Shown here: piece by piece, positions 1 through 7,261 of the stretch
How positions within the stretch are numbered: the stretch's first letter is position 1
How the letters are laid out: the number at the start of each line of letters is the position of its first letter
Notes under the pieces: generated by a model
The model's input: the letters and a program-made list of their open reading frames with translations, nothing else
What the model was told of the DNA's origin: nothing
The model's database searches: none
NCBI RefSeq assembly: GCF_947568225.1
Contig: NZ_CANOOQ010000001.1
Coordinates: 248,001 to 312,000, forward strand
Length of the DNA stretch: 64,000 bases
Source: Faecalispora anaeroviscerum
GTDB taxonomy: Bacteria > Bacillota > Clostridia > Oscillospirales > Acutalibacteraceae
Reading direction: 5' to 3'
Program-made: the position numbers and the translations under genes

Positions 1-1
1 T

Positions 2-910
2 CGGCTGAATTCTCTGGCTGATATTGCAGACGGGCATGTGCGATGGATTAATGTGGACGGCCCATGCAGCGAGGGGCTTTTAAATGAGATCGGCAGTGTT
101 TTTCACATTCATCCGCTGGCGATCCACAATCTTCGCAATCAATTCCAGCGAGCCAAAGTAGAAGAATACGATGGATTCCTTTCCATCGTAACCAAGATGA
201 TTTATTTTACAGATGACATCCTGACGGTAGAACACACCAATATTCTGCTTGGTCACAATTATGTTCTTACTTTTGGGGATACTAAGGGGGATGTGTTCGA
301 AAATATCCGCAGGCGCATTCAGGCCGATATGCGTGTGCGCTCTGCGGGGGCCGATCATTTGGCCTATTTGCTGCTGGATGCTATCGTCGACGGTTATTTC
401 GATGCGCTCGAAACGATCGGCGGGCAGATCGACGACCTGGAAGACAGTATTATGGAAAAAACCACGAAACAGCATTTGCTGCAAATCCGCACAATCAAGA
501 AAGACCTTCTGCGGGTCAACCGGCATATCTGGCCGCTGCGCAACGTGGCCTCCCTCATGGATAAGGAATCGAGTGAGCTGATTCATCCTGAAACGGAACC
601 GTATCTGCGGGATGTTTACAATCATATTGTGCAGGCCATCGATTCTACGGAAACTTACCGTGATCTGCTTTCCGGCCTTGCTGACCTGCACTTTTCAAAT
701 ATCAGCTACCGGATGAATGAAATCATGAAGGTGCTGACGATCATCTCCACTATCTTTATCCCGCTCACTTTTATCGTGGGCGTGTATGGAATGAATTTTA
801 AATATATGCCCGAACTGAACCAGCCGTGGGGGTATCCCGCCATTTGGGTAGTCATGGTTGCCGTCAGCATCGTAATGCTCCTATTTTTTCGAAAGAAAAA
901 ATGGCTGTAA
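2..910 (+). CDS. corA: CorA-family divalent cation transporter (5' end outside window)
   Basis: The reading frame is open to the left edge, so the true start lies upstream; 302 codons are visible. CorA proteins form homopentameric channels for Mg2+ (sometimes Co2+ or Ni2+) in the cytoplasmic membrane. The long acidic and helical cytoplasmic part comes first. It is followed by two C-terminal membrane segments, with the family-defining YGMNF motif at the end of the first and a basic KKK tail. The family is usually about 310-320 residues, so only a short N-terminal piece should be missing. The GTG at 38 is in frame but is probably an internal valine. The family call is secure; the transported ion is not. 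Confidence 0.93.
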   Translation, partial: RLNSLADIADGHVRWINVDGPCSEGLLNEIGSVFHIHPLAIHNLRNQFQRAKVEEYDGFLSIVTKMIYFTDDILTVEHTNILLGHNYVLTFGDTKGDVFENIRRRIQADMRVRSAGADHLAYLLLDAIVDGYFDALETIGGQIDDLEDSIMEKTTKQHLLQIRTIKKDLLRVNRHIWPLRNVASLMDKESSELIHPETEPYLRDVYNHIVQAIDSTETYRDLLSGLADLHFSNISYRMNEIMKVLTIISTIFIPLTFIVGVYGMNFKYMPELNQPWGYPAIWVVMVAVSIVMLLFFRKKKWL

Positions 911-1005
911 AAGCTACAAAAACACATAATATTTTATTTATGGGACATTCTATGCTATATAATGTCATTAAACAAAAATTAAATTATGAAAGTAGATGAA
1001 ATGAT

Positions 1006-1290
1006 ATGGGCATTATTACATGGATTGTATTAGGTGCATTAGCAGGATGGATAGCAAGTATGATAGTTGGTAAAAATTCAGAAATGGGGGCATTTGCAAA
1101 TGTGTGCATCGGTGTTGCCGGTGCGTTTATAGGAGGGTTCATATTTAACATGATTACCGGTGTAGGATTTACCGGATTTAATATTTGGAGCTTAGTTGTA
1201 GCAACAATAGGATCAATCATTTTGTTGTTAATTATTAATCTCTTTCAGAAAACAAAACACGATCATGTCGATCAACCAATCAATAGATAA
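1006..1290 (+). CDS. GlsB/YeaQ/YmgE-family small membrane protein
   Basis: This 94-residue protein has three hydrophobic segments with glycine zippers (GALAGWIAS near the N-terminus, then IGVAGAFIGGFIF) and a charged tail. That is the pattern of the transglycosylase-associated/GlsB/YeaQ family, small membrane proteins linked to general stress; the biochemical role is unknown. It lies about 95 bp after corA and is followed by a good terminator. The DNA is clearly AT-richer than its neighbours and the ribosome site is weak, which may reflect transfer. Confidence 0.85.
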   Translation: MGIITWIVLGALAGWIASMIVGKNSEMGAFANVCIGVAGAFIGGFIFNMITGVGFTGFNIWSLVVATIGSIILLLIINLFQKTKHDHVDQPINR

Positions 1291-1313
1291 CCTCCTCATA
1301 GAGAATAAAACAG

Positions 1314-1346
1314 AAAGCCCGCGGAGATTAGTCCGGCGGGCTTTTC
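1314..1346 (+). terminator. Intrinsic terminator after the GlsB-like gene
   Basis: AAAGCCCGC pairs with GCGGGCTTT, with GGA/TCC extending the stem around a short loop, followed by a T-rich run. It lies 23 bp after the stop codon. Confidence 0.8.
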
Positions 1347-1462
1347 TATTGCTTACTCCGCTGGCTTTGGGCTGGCGGAGTTATTTTATCAAATTCGGGT
1401 GGGAATAGAAGTGGGAATAACAAGACTTTTTATATTACTAGCTGCCACCAAGTGCCATTTAA

Positions 1463-1507
1463 ATAAAAAAATAAAGCCCGCAAAAACTTAGCGTTAATGC
1501 GGACTTT
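1463..1507 (-). terminator. Terminator downstream of the tRNA-Ser pair
   Basis: Read on the minus strand, AAAGTCCGCA pairs with TGCGGGCTTT and is followed by a T-rich tract. It sits directly behind the 3' end of the second tRNA and would end a tandem tRNA transcript. Confidence 0.6.
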
Positions 1508-1509
1508 GG

Positions 1510-1596
1510 CGGAGAAAAAGGGATTTGAACCCTTGCGCCGGTTACCCGACCTACTCCCTTAGCAGGGGAGCCCCTTCACCACTTGGGTATTTCTCC
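1510..1596 (-). tRNA. tRNA-Ser (anticodon GCU)
   Basis: The minus strand folds as a class II tRNA of 87 nt. The acceptor stem is GGAGAAA with TTTCTCC and discriminator G, there is a long variable arm, and the T-loop is GGTTCAAATCC. The anticodon loop CTGCTAA gives GCU, reading serine codons AGC and AGU. CCA is not encoded. Confidence 0.95.
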
Positions 1597-1634
1597 GAAT
1601 CTATTTTATTGAAAGCTTATCAAAATATGAATGG

Positions 1635-1720
1635 CGGAGGGGAAGAGATTCGAACTCTTGGTCCCTTGCGGGATCACTAGTTTTCAAGACTAGCTCCTTA
1701 AACCACTCGGACACCCCTCC
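1635..1720 (-). tRNA. tRNA-Ser (anticodon UGA)
   Basis: A minus-strand class II tRNA of 86 nt. The acceptor stem is GGAGGGG with CCCCTCC and discriminator G, with a variable arm CCCGCAAGGG and T-loop AGTTCGAATCT. The anticodon loop CTTGAAA gives UGA, reading UCA and other UCN codons. It lies 38 bp upstream of the second tRNA-Ser, so the two are probably co-transcribed. Confidence 0.95.
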
Positions 1721-1832
1721 AACACAAGGTGCGAAAGTTATGATACCACAAGTTGTGTGCTATGTCAATGGATTTTCCTCAAAACCAGGCAAAAAAATGA
1801 CTAATTTAAGCATTTTACCCTTCAAAAATACT

Positions 1833-2351
1833 CTATTTCTTGAGCAGCTGCCAGCGCTCCCGATAATCCGGCAGTACGGATTGTACCAGTGCATAAAAAT
1901 CCTTTCCATGGTTTTTATGGCGAATATGTGCCAGCTCGTGAACCACTACGTAATCTACAGCCGGCATGGGGTATTGCATCAGCCGCCAGGAAAAGCAGAG
2001 CCGGTTTTTAGGGCTGCAGCTGCCAAAGCGGGAAACGGCCCCGGTGATGGTAAGACCGGTAGGGTGAAGCTCCATCAGGTTGGCATAATAGGCTACCCGT
2101 TCCGGCAGGATTTCTTTCGCGCGGCAAATCAGCTGTTCGCGCTCCGCGGCACTCGGTTCCGGGTGCTGCTCCATGCGGCAGCGCTGCCGTTTCAACGCAG
2201 AATGAATCCAGTCCTCCCGCTGCGTTACAAACAGGTCGATTTCACTCTGCGGGCAGCGTTTGGGGGCGCGTACCACCACCGCGGCGTCACGTGTAATCTC
2301 CAGCGAAAGCGTCTTGCGGCTGGAGCGGATCAGGGTGTATTCCGGTTTCAT
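1833..2351 (-). CDS. YgjP/DUF45-family zinc metallopeptidase-like protein
   Basis: A 172-residue protein of the M48-related YgjP (DUF45) family, probably a cytoplasmic zinc-dependent hydrolase of unknown substrate. The C-terminal half carries the HELAHIRHKNHGKDFY zinc signature: HExxH, plus a third ligand histidine in the NHGKDF part. SRFGSC just upstream is also typical of the family. I chose the ATG at 2351, which has a purine-rich AGGAAAGG ahead of it. An upstream TTG at 2390 overlaps the end of the MATE gene and has no better ribosome site. It is probably the second gene of an operon with the MATE exporter. Confidence 0.85.
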   Translation of the reverse strand: MKPEYTLIRSSRKTLSLEITRDAAVVVRAPKRCPQSEIDLFVTQREDWIHSALKRQRCRMEQHPEPSAAEREQLICRAKEILPERVAYYANLMELHPTGLTITGAVSRFGSCSPKNRLCFSWRLMQYPMPAVDYVVVHELAHIRHKNHGKDFYALVQSVLPDYRERWQLLKK

Positions 2352-2382
2352 AAGGTGTCCCTTTCCTGTCACAGGGGAGAGT

Positions 2383-3735
2383 TTAATCAATCAAGTGATG
2401 TGCGTACCATTTGTTGCCTTTTACTCGGAACAGGAAAATCCCGGCACGGATCGCCCACTCCACAATCATTGCAAGATAAATGCCGATCAGCCCGAAACCA
2501 AGCGGGAGCGCCAGCAGCCCACCGCCTGCCACGCGCAGTCCCCACATACAGAACAGGGAAACAACCGAGCTGAATTTGGCATCACCCGCTGCGCGGATGG
2601 AAGCCGGAATGATAAAGCTGGGCGACCACACAAAGGGCATGGCGATCGCAGTTACCATCACAATGCGCTGGATTTCTGCAATGATTTGTTCTGGCGGATT
2701 GAAAATACCGATTAGGCCGGGCAAAAGCGGCTGTATGATCAGCAGCATAATCACGTAGCATACGCTCGAGAGCACCAAAAAAGTCCGTATAAATTTGCGG
2801 GAATCATCTACCTGGCGCTGACCCATACACTGGCCGATGACCGTTACCGCAACTTGGCTGATGGTGTTACTGGGAATTTGTAAAACCATGATGATCGACC
2901 AGCAGATGGCATTCGAGGTAATCGCCAGAGTGCCCAGAGCGACAATATATGTTTGAGTTAGCAGCTTGCCTCCGTTAAAAAACACCTGCTCCGCGGCAAA
3001 GGGAAGACCGATATACATGATCCGTCTTAAAATATCCTTATTTAGGCGTAAAGCGCCCTTATACTGAAAATGAAGTGTGTCGTCCAGGCGGGTGAGGAAG
3101 AAAAGCGAACAAACCGCGCCAAGGCCGCGCGCAACATTCAGTCCTACCGCAATGCCGACGACACCCCAGTGAAATACGGAAATAAGAAGAGTGTTTACAA
3201 TAATATACGATACATTGTTAATTAAAGTCAGCGCTAGGGCGGGGCGGGTACGTCCCACGCCGCGCAGGCAGCAGACGCAGCCCTGGTATAGGCCAAATGC
3301 AGGGTAAGAAAGAACACTGCCCATGAGATACAGCCGTGCGTTTGAAAAAACGTCTGCTTCGGCGCTGCCGAACAGCAGCCACAAAATCGGGTCGCGAAGT
3401 ACAATCAGCACCAGAGCCAGGCCAAGCGCCAAAAGAGGAACCGCAGCTACCGTTTGTTCAGTGGAGCGCGATACCATCTCTTGATTATGGCTGCCCTGGT
3501 ACTGCGCTACCACTACCGTGCCGCCCGTGGCTACCGCCACCAGAACCGTCGTCATCAGTAGGTTCAGCGAATCTACCATGTTTACGGCACTAATGGCAGC
3601 CACGCCTGCGGTGCTAATGAGGGCCGTGTTGAAAAAGTTGATGCCAAGAATAAAAGCCTGCTCCAGAAAGATAGGCAGAGCCAGTGCCAGAACCTGTTGG
3701 GAGTGAATGCTCTTTCCAGAAAGATGCTTTTCCAT
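2383..3735 (-). CDS. MATE-family efflux transporter
   Basis: A membrane protein of about 450 residues with 12 hydrophobic segments and the MATE (MatE) family pattern in two halves. It presumably exports cationic drugs or metabolites in exchange for Na+ or H+. Recognisable stretches are ALPIFLEQAF at the first helix, QGxGxxxxA-like glycine patterns and PAxGLYQG in helix five. The start is uncertain. ATG 3735 gives the usual MATE length but has a poor ribosome site; GTG 3792 has AAAGGA six bases upstream; ATG 3867 would add a non-family N-terminus. Substrate cannot be predicted. Confidence 0.9.
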   Translation of the reverse strand: MEKHLSGKSIHSQQVLALALPIFLEQAFILGINFFNTALISTAGVAAISAVNMVDSLNLLMTTVLVAVATGGTVVVAQYQGSHNQEMVSRSTEQTVAAVPLLALGLALVLIVLRDPILWLLFGSAEADVFSNARLYLMGSVLSYPAFGLYQGCVCCLRGVGRTRPALALTLINNVSYIIVNTLLISVFHWGVVGIAVGLNVARGLGAVCSLFFLTRLDDTLHFQYKGALRLNKDILRRIMYIGLPFAAEQVFFNGGKLLTQTYIVALGTLAITSNAICWSIIMVLQIPSNTISQVAVTVIGQCMGQRQVDDSRKFIRTFLVLSSVCYVIMLLIIQPLLPGLIGIFNPPEQIIAEIQRIVMVTAIAMPFVWSPSFIIPASIRAAGDAKFSSVVSLFCMWGLRVAGGGLLALPLGFGLIGIYLAMIVEWAIRAGIFLFRVKGNKWYAHHLID

Positions 3736-4195
3736 CAGGCAAGAGAGCTGCTGTTTTATGATGATAAGCGTTTTGCTGTGCAACAAAATCACACCAATTC
3801 CTTTAAAGCTGTATTTGGGCAAGGTGCGGCATAAAGCCACACGGGCGGAAGAAGGGCCGTTGTCCATTTTAACTGGGATGCAAAGCGCCGGTCAAAGGTT
3901 TCAGAAATAAGCACCAAAATGGTGCGGAATGAAGAAATCTGTTAATGTGTATTACTATACAACGAAAACAACGGTTTGTCACGGGATAACGCCCCCAAAA
4001 GACAAAGAAAAAGGGAGCTTTTTCTGGCAATATTCCCTTTCTGAGATTTTTATAGTAAATTATTTTGCGCACTTAAAAAACTTTTTGCCGAAACATTAGC
4101 AGAGTTTCCTCTGGCTGATCAATCGGTTGAGTTTCGTACCTGAAAAATCGGGAGCGGTTTTGCGGAGGAACGGTTCCGGAAGGGGATGTATTTGT
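3736..4195. other. Intergenic region between divergent genes
   Basis: About 460 bp between the MATE gene (leftward) and the riboswitch-led ywbE operon (rightward). It is AT-rich near 3900-4080. I see no convincing gene, and only weak promoter-like hexamers. Confidence 0.4.
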
Positions 4196-4329
4196 GTTAT
4201 AATAACCTCACGCCGCAAGCCGAAGCCGAGCTTCGGGCGGCTGAGAGAACATTGAATTATCCGGCATTGAGGAATCTGACCTGATCTGGCTCTGCATGAG
4301 CAGGCATAAGAGAGGGATGATATCATAAC
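4196..4329 (+). promoter_or_regulatory. Probable TPP riboswitch (THI element)
   Basis: The two conserved TPP-aptamer blocks are present in order and at normal distance: GGCTGAGAGA (about 4239-4248, the pyrimidine-binding CTGAGA junction) and ACCTGATCTGG (4279-4289, the pyrophosphate-helix side). Helices can be drawn. P1 is GTTATAATA (4196) with TATCATAAC (to 4329), one mismatch. P2 is CCTCA (4206) with TGAGG (4268). P3 is GCCGC (4212) with GCGGC (4237), continued by CCGAAG with CTTCGG. The 3' core (CAGGCATAAGAGAGGGA) departs from the usual CCAGCGTAGGGA, so the call is probable rather than certain. It precedes ywbE and would act on a transcript that includes the arsC/Spx-like gene. Confidence 0.62.
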
Positions 4330-4342
4330 CTCACGCCGCAAG
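4202..4342 (+). repeat. 18-bp perfect direct repeat flanking the riboswitch
   Basis: ATAACCTCACGCCGCAAG occurs at 4202-4219 and again at 4325-4342. The first copy holds the 5' strands of P2 and P3 of the TPP-like aptamer; the second overlaps the 3' strand of P1 and runs toward the ribosome site of ywbE. Confidence 0.9.
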
Positions 4343-4366
4343 TGAAAGCAAAGGAGTACCAAATTC

Positions 4367-4576
4367 ATGGATGGAACGCAAAGAAAAAATATTGTGATTG
4401 GGGCATGGGTGGACGTTGTCCAAAAGCAGGATCAGCGAACGGGTCGGCTTACTCGTGGGCAGGTTGCGCGCCTGCTGACAAAAAGCCCGAGCCATCCCCA
4501 TGGCATCAAAGTAATGCTGGAATCCGGTATTGTCGGACGGGTACAGCAGGTGATAGAAGAGAAGGAGGAAGCGTAA
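4367..4576 (+). CDS. ywbE: YwbE-family protein
   Basis: A 69-residue protein matching the small YwbE (DUF2196) family of Firmicutes. It begins MDGTQRKNIVIGAWVDVV, with a central LTRGQVARLLTKS and an HPHGIKVML segment. Its function is unknown; the fold is probably a small beta-barrel. AAGGAG lies nine bases before the ATG. The stop overlaps the ATG of the next gene (TAATG), so the two are translationally coupled. The TPP-like element upstream suggests a link with thiamine status, which I have not seen described for this family. Confidence 0.85.
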   Translation: MDGTQRKNIVIGAWVDVVQKQDQRTGRLTRGQVARLLTKSPSHPHGIKVMLESGIVGRVQQVIEEKEEA

Positions 4577-4935
4577 TGGACCGTTTATTCGTATGCTACC
4601 CTAAATGCACAACCTGCCAAAAGGCCGAGCGCTGGCTCAAAGAGCACGGGATCGCCGCCGAGATGCGGAATATTAAGGAGCAAAACCCGTCACAGGAGGA
4701 GCTGACGCGGTGGTTCCGCGCTTCGGGTCTACCTTTGAAAAAATTCTTCAATACCAGTGGAATGGTTTACCGTGAAATGGAGCTTTCAAAAAAGCTGCCG
4801 GGCATGAGCGAAGAGGAACAGCTGGCGCTCCTTTCCACAGATGGAATGCTGGTCAAGCGGCCGATTCTGACAGACGGAAACACAGTGCTGGTCGGTTTTC
4901 ATGAAAAAGAATGGGAGCAGGCCTTGCTAAAATAA
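4576..4935 (+). CDS. ArsC/Spx-family thioredoxin-fold protein
   Basis: A 119-residue protein of the arsenate reductase-like family (ArsC/Spx/YffB). The N-terminal CTTC (residues about 11-14, in YPKCTTCQKAERWL) is the redox CxxC, and KRPI near residue 93 matches the conserved RPI loop. It could be a thiol reductase or a Spx-type RNA polymerase-binding regulator; sequence alone does not decide. The ATG at 4576 overlaps the ywbE stop by one base. The last 83 bp overlap a small convergent reading frame. Confidence 0.88.
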   Translation: MDRLFVCYPKCTTCQKAERWLKEHGIAAEMRNIKEQNPSQEELTRWFRASGLPLKKFFNTSGMVYREMELSKKLPGMSEEEQLALLSTDGMLVKRPILTDGNTVLVGFHEKEWEQALLK

Positions 4936-5125
4936 AAAAAGAAAAAGATTCAAAATGGCGGACATCCTCATCCACTCCCTTTTGAATCTTTTTACGATTA
5001 TATGCCTTGGTGTTCGGCGTTTTTCTGGTTACGGGATTCAGGCCGCCCCAGCCGGAGCGCTTTTGCAGATCCAGCTTCCTGCGCTGAGACTTGCTCATTT
5101 TTTCTCGCGGTATCATCTTTTCCAT
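4853..5125 (-). CDS. Small basic conserved-type protein, function unknown
   Basis: A 90-codon frame with a good ribosome site (GAAAGGA, nine bases before ATG 5125). The first half is strongly basic (MIPREKMSKSQRRKLDLQ, WGGLNPVTRKTPNTKAYNR) and looks like small Lys/Arg-rich clostridial proteins of about 50-60 residues. The last 35 or so codons run antisense through the arsC-like terminator and 3' end. They have a different character and may be read-through rather than selected sequence. No function can be assigned; nucleic-acid binding is only a guess from charge. Confidence 0.55.
   Translation of the reverse strand: MEKMIPREKMSKSQRRKLDLQKRSGWGGLNPVTRKTPNTKAYNRKKIQKGVDEDVRHFESFSFFILARPAPILFHENRPALCFRLSESAA
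4942..4993 (+). terminator. Terminator after the arsC/Spx-like gene
   Basis: AAAAAGATTCAAAA pairs perfectly with TTTTGAATCTTTTT around a 24-nt loop, and the 3' arm ends in a T run. It lies within the coding part of the convergent small frame. Confidence 0.75.
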
Positions 5126-5330
5126 CAGCACAAATCCTTTCTGCTTCCATATTATCACAGGTTCAATTCACACTGTGATAAGGATATTATACCGCAAAAG
5201 CAGAGAAAAGTCACCTTCCTGCGGTGAAAAATAAGGTCTGGTAAAATCCGGAACAATGTGCTATACTCTAAATATAATAATAATTATTAAATTTAGCAGA
5301 GCGACCAAAAGAAGGAAAGGGGAACACAGC

Positions 5331-6167
5331 ATGAGAAGAACAATTCGTAAAACAGTTACCGGAAGTACACAGTATGACGGTGCAGGGGTGCGTTTAGTAC
5401 GCGTGATCAGCCGACCGGACGTAGAGGATTTTGACCCGTTTCTGATGCTGGACGCATTCGATTCCACCGATCCGGCTGATTATGTAAAGGGATTTCCGTG
5501 GCATCCGCACCGGGGGATTGAGACGGTCACTTATCTGATCGAGGGCAAGATCGAGCACGGCGACAGTCTCGGCAATCAAGGAAGCATCGATAACGGCTGC
5601 TGTCAGTGGATGACGGCGGGCGGTGGAATTCTGCACCAGGAAATGCCAAAGGAAAGCACCCGCATGCTGGGGGTGCAGCTTTGGCTGAACCTGCCGGCCA
5701 AGGATAAAATGACGGCGCCGACCTATCATGATATTCGTGCGGAGCAGGTGCCGGCGGTTAAAACCGAGTCGGGCGTCACCCGTGTGATTGCCGGCAGCTA
5801 CCAGGGTACGGCCGGCCCCGGGAAAGGTGAATTCGTCCCGATGACGATGCTGGATGTCGCCCTGAATCCCGGCTGTGAATGGAATTGGACGAGTCCTGCG
5901 ACGGATACGGTGTTTGCTTATGTGGTGCGCGGCGAAGGGAGCTTTGCGGAGCAAAACGGAGAGATCAGGGAAAAGCACGCGGTTCTGTTCGGTGAGGGAG
6001 ATGAGCTTTCCATTACGGCAGGAGCGAAGGGAGTGCGTTTTCTGGTGTTTAGCGGCCCTCCGCTGAAGGAACCGATTGCCTGGGGCGGTCCGATCGTGAT
6101 GAACACCCGCCAGGAGCTGCAGCAGGCTTTTCTGGAACTGGAACAAGGTACCTTCATAAAAGATTGA
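5331..6167 (+). CDS. Pirin-family bicupin protein
   Basis: A 278-residue pirin-like protein. The N-terminal cupin carries the metal site pattern WHPHRGIETVTYLIEG (around residue 55), then HGDS and the glutamate of HQE in GGGILHQEMP; the second cupin is more degenerate. Bacterial pirins are Fe-binding cytoplasmic proteins, some with quercetin 2,3-dioxygenase activity, others regulatory. I chose ATG 5331, which has GGAAAGGGG before it; an upstream in-frame start at 5256 lies in AT-rich non-coding-looking DNA. It stands alone, with its own terminator. Confidence 0.92.
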   Translation: MRRTIRKTVTGSTQYDGAGVRLVRVISRPDVEDFDPFLMLDAFDSTDPADYVKGFPWHPHRGIETVTYLIEGKIEHGDSLGNQGSIDNGCCQWMTAGGGILHQEMPKESTRMLGVQLWLNLPAKDKMTAPTYHDIRAEQVPAVKTESGVTRVIAGSYQGTAGPGKGEFVPMTMLDVALNPGCEWNWTSPATDTVFAYVVRGEGSFAEQNGEIREKHAVLFGEGDELSITAGAKGVRFLVFSGPPLKEPIAWGGPIVMNTRQELQQAFLELEQGTFIKD

Positions 6168-6186
6168 TTTCTTTTGATAGAGAAAA

Positions 6187-6227
6187 CGGGAGCGGACCCA
6201 TGTCAGGGGCACGCTCCCGCTTTATTT
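6187..6227 (+). terminator. Terminator after the pirin gene
   Basis: CGGGAGCG pairs with CGCTCCCG around a 17-nt loop, followed by CTTTATTT. It lies 20 bp after the stop codon. Confidence 0.75.
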
Positions 6228-6274
6228 AGCCGGATTTATAAAGAAAATTCTTTCCCTGTCATCACTTGGCGCTG

Positions 6275-7018
6275 TTATTTCAAAGTGCCTGCATAGTGTT
6301 TCATGGCCTGTGCCAGAAACGCGGCAAGACCCTCGCCGTATTGGTCAATATTTTGGGTAAAGCGCAGGTCATCCACATACATTTGTCCCAGTCCCGCAAA
6401 GGCCTCCGGCGAGTAGTGATAGCCAAAATTGTCGTTCAGAAAACAATAGAACAATCCGATTTGCTCCAGTACCTCGGGAGAGTCCGGCGGAAGCTGGCGG
6501 TATTCTGCAAGCATTCGGAAGATTTCTTCCATCTGGTGTGAAAGCTTTTCCTGTCCCTCTTTTCCCAGAGCGGAAAGCGCATCGTTGTATTGTTGCACCG
6601 CTTTGTCGCCCCACCGGCGCCGTGCCTCTTCTTCGTAGGGATTCTTCGAGAAGTCGAAGCCCTCAAATTTTTCTTTCGGTGTCATGGTGATTTCCCCTTT
6701 CCATGTTTTGCGTGTTTTGAGTAAGGTATTCAGCATGGTGTCGATCCGCTGTTTTTCGTGCAGCAAATAAGCTTGCTGCACCTGAAATGCCTGCTCCCGG
6801 TCAAATTTGGGATTTTCCAGCAGTTCGCGGATGACAGAAAGGGGAAACCCGCATTCCTTGAAGAACAGGATTTGCTGCAGATGATCTAAATTCTCTTCGG
6901 AATACTCCCGGTAGCTGTTTTCAGGATTTCGCTCTGGACAAAGCAGACCGATTGCATCGTAATGATGAAGCGTGCGCACACTCAGGCCGGTCAGATTTGC
7001 AACCTCGTTTGTGTTCAT
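6275..7018 (-). CDS. TipA-type MerR-family transcriptional activator
   Basis: 247 residues. An N-terminal MerR DNA-binding domain (residues 1-70, start MNTNEVANLTGLSVRTLHHY with winged-helix RNPENSYREYS) and a dimerisation helix (about 75-105) are followed by a TipAS antibiotic-recognition domain (about 115-247, starting near KEKFEGFDFSKNPYEEEARR and containing FNDNFGYHYSPEAFAGLGQMY-like features). TipA proteins bind thiopeptide or other antibiotics and activate their own promoter. AAGGAGG lies nine bases before the ATG. A second ribosome site inside the gene could yield the TipAS domain alone. Confidence 0.92.
   Translation of the reverse strand: MNTNEVANLTGLSVRTLHHYDAIGLLCPERNPENSYREYSEENLDHLQQILFFKECGFPLSVIRELLENPKFDREQAFQVQQAYLLHEKQRIDTMLNTLLKTRKTWKGEITMTPKEKFEGFDFSKNPYEEEARRRWGDKAVQQYNDALSALGKEGQEKLSHQMEEIFRMLAEYRQLPPDSPEVLEQIGLFYCFLNDNFGYHYSPEAFAGLGQMYVDDLRFTQNIDQYGEGLAAFLAQAMKHYAGTLK
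6685..6685 (-). promoter_or_regulatory. Internal translation start for a TipAS-like short form
   Basis: Met112 of the TipA-type gene is preceded by AAAGGGG and an eight-base spacer. Starting here gives a 136-residue protein consisting only of the ligand-binding domain, as known for TipAS of Streptomyces. Confidence 0.5.
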
Positions 7019-7042
7019 GGGGGATTCCTCCTTTCAAAGAGT

Positions 7043-7073
7043 ATCATAAGCCATGACGCTGCGTCAGGGTCAA
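7043..7073 (-). promoter_or_regulatory. MerR-type promoter and operator of the tipA-like gene
   Basis: On the minus strand: -35 TTGACC, a 19-bp spacer and -10 TATGAT. The spacer contains the 13-bp dyad TGACGCAGCGTCA. An over-long 19-bp spacer with a central dyad is the hallmark of MerR-family activated promoters, so the gene is very probably autoregulated. Predicted transcription begins about 18 nt before the ATG. Confidence 0.82.
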
Positions 7074-7220
7074 TAGGTATTTTTTCTTTTTTTATTCGTA
7101 TTAACCTGCCCTGATCAAAAAGCCGTTCAATTCATCTCTCACCCAAGGCAGGGGTGAGCCGAAACGATGTAGTGTCCGGTACCTTTTGCTCGGTATCTAT
7201 CGTCTTTTTGGATAAAGCAA

Positions 7221-7256
7221 TTAAAAACGGGGGTACTAAAATACAGTACCTCCGTT
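7221..7256 (-). terminator. Terminator after the 226-residue hypothetical gene
   Basis: On the minus strand AACGGAGGTAC pairs with GTACCCCCGTT (one G-T pair) and is followed by TTTTAA. It begins six bases after the stop codon. Confidence 0.75.
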
Positions 7257-7261
7257 GGTGA

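Noticed and set aside
1380..1440. Possible integrase end or attachment site next to the tRNA-Ser genes
   Set aside because: TCGGGTGGGAATAGAAG and GTGGGAATAAC look vaguely like phage-end sequence, but there is no integrase, no repeat of a tRNA end and no island nearby.
1740..2573. Long plus-strand frame of 277 codons
   Set aside because: It is antisense to the YgjP-like and MATE genes, starts in tRNA-proximal DNA without a ribosome site and has no family features.
4198..4203. TATAAT as the promoter of ywbE
   Set aside because: A start seven bases downstream would remove P1 and half of P2 of the aptamer, and no good -35 stands 17 bp upstream. The box is more likely part of P1.
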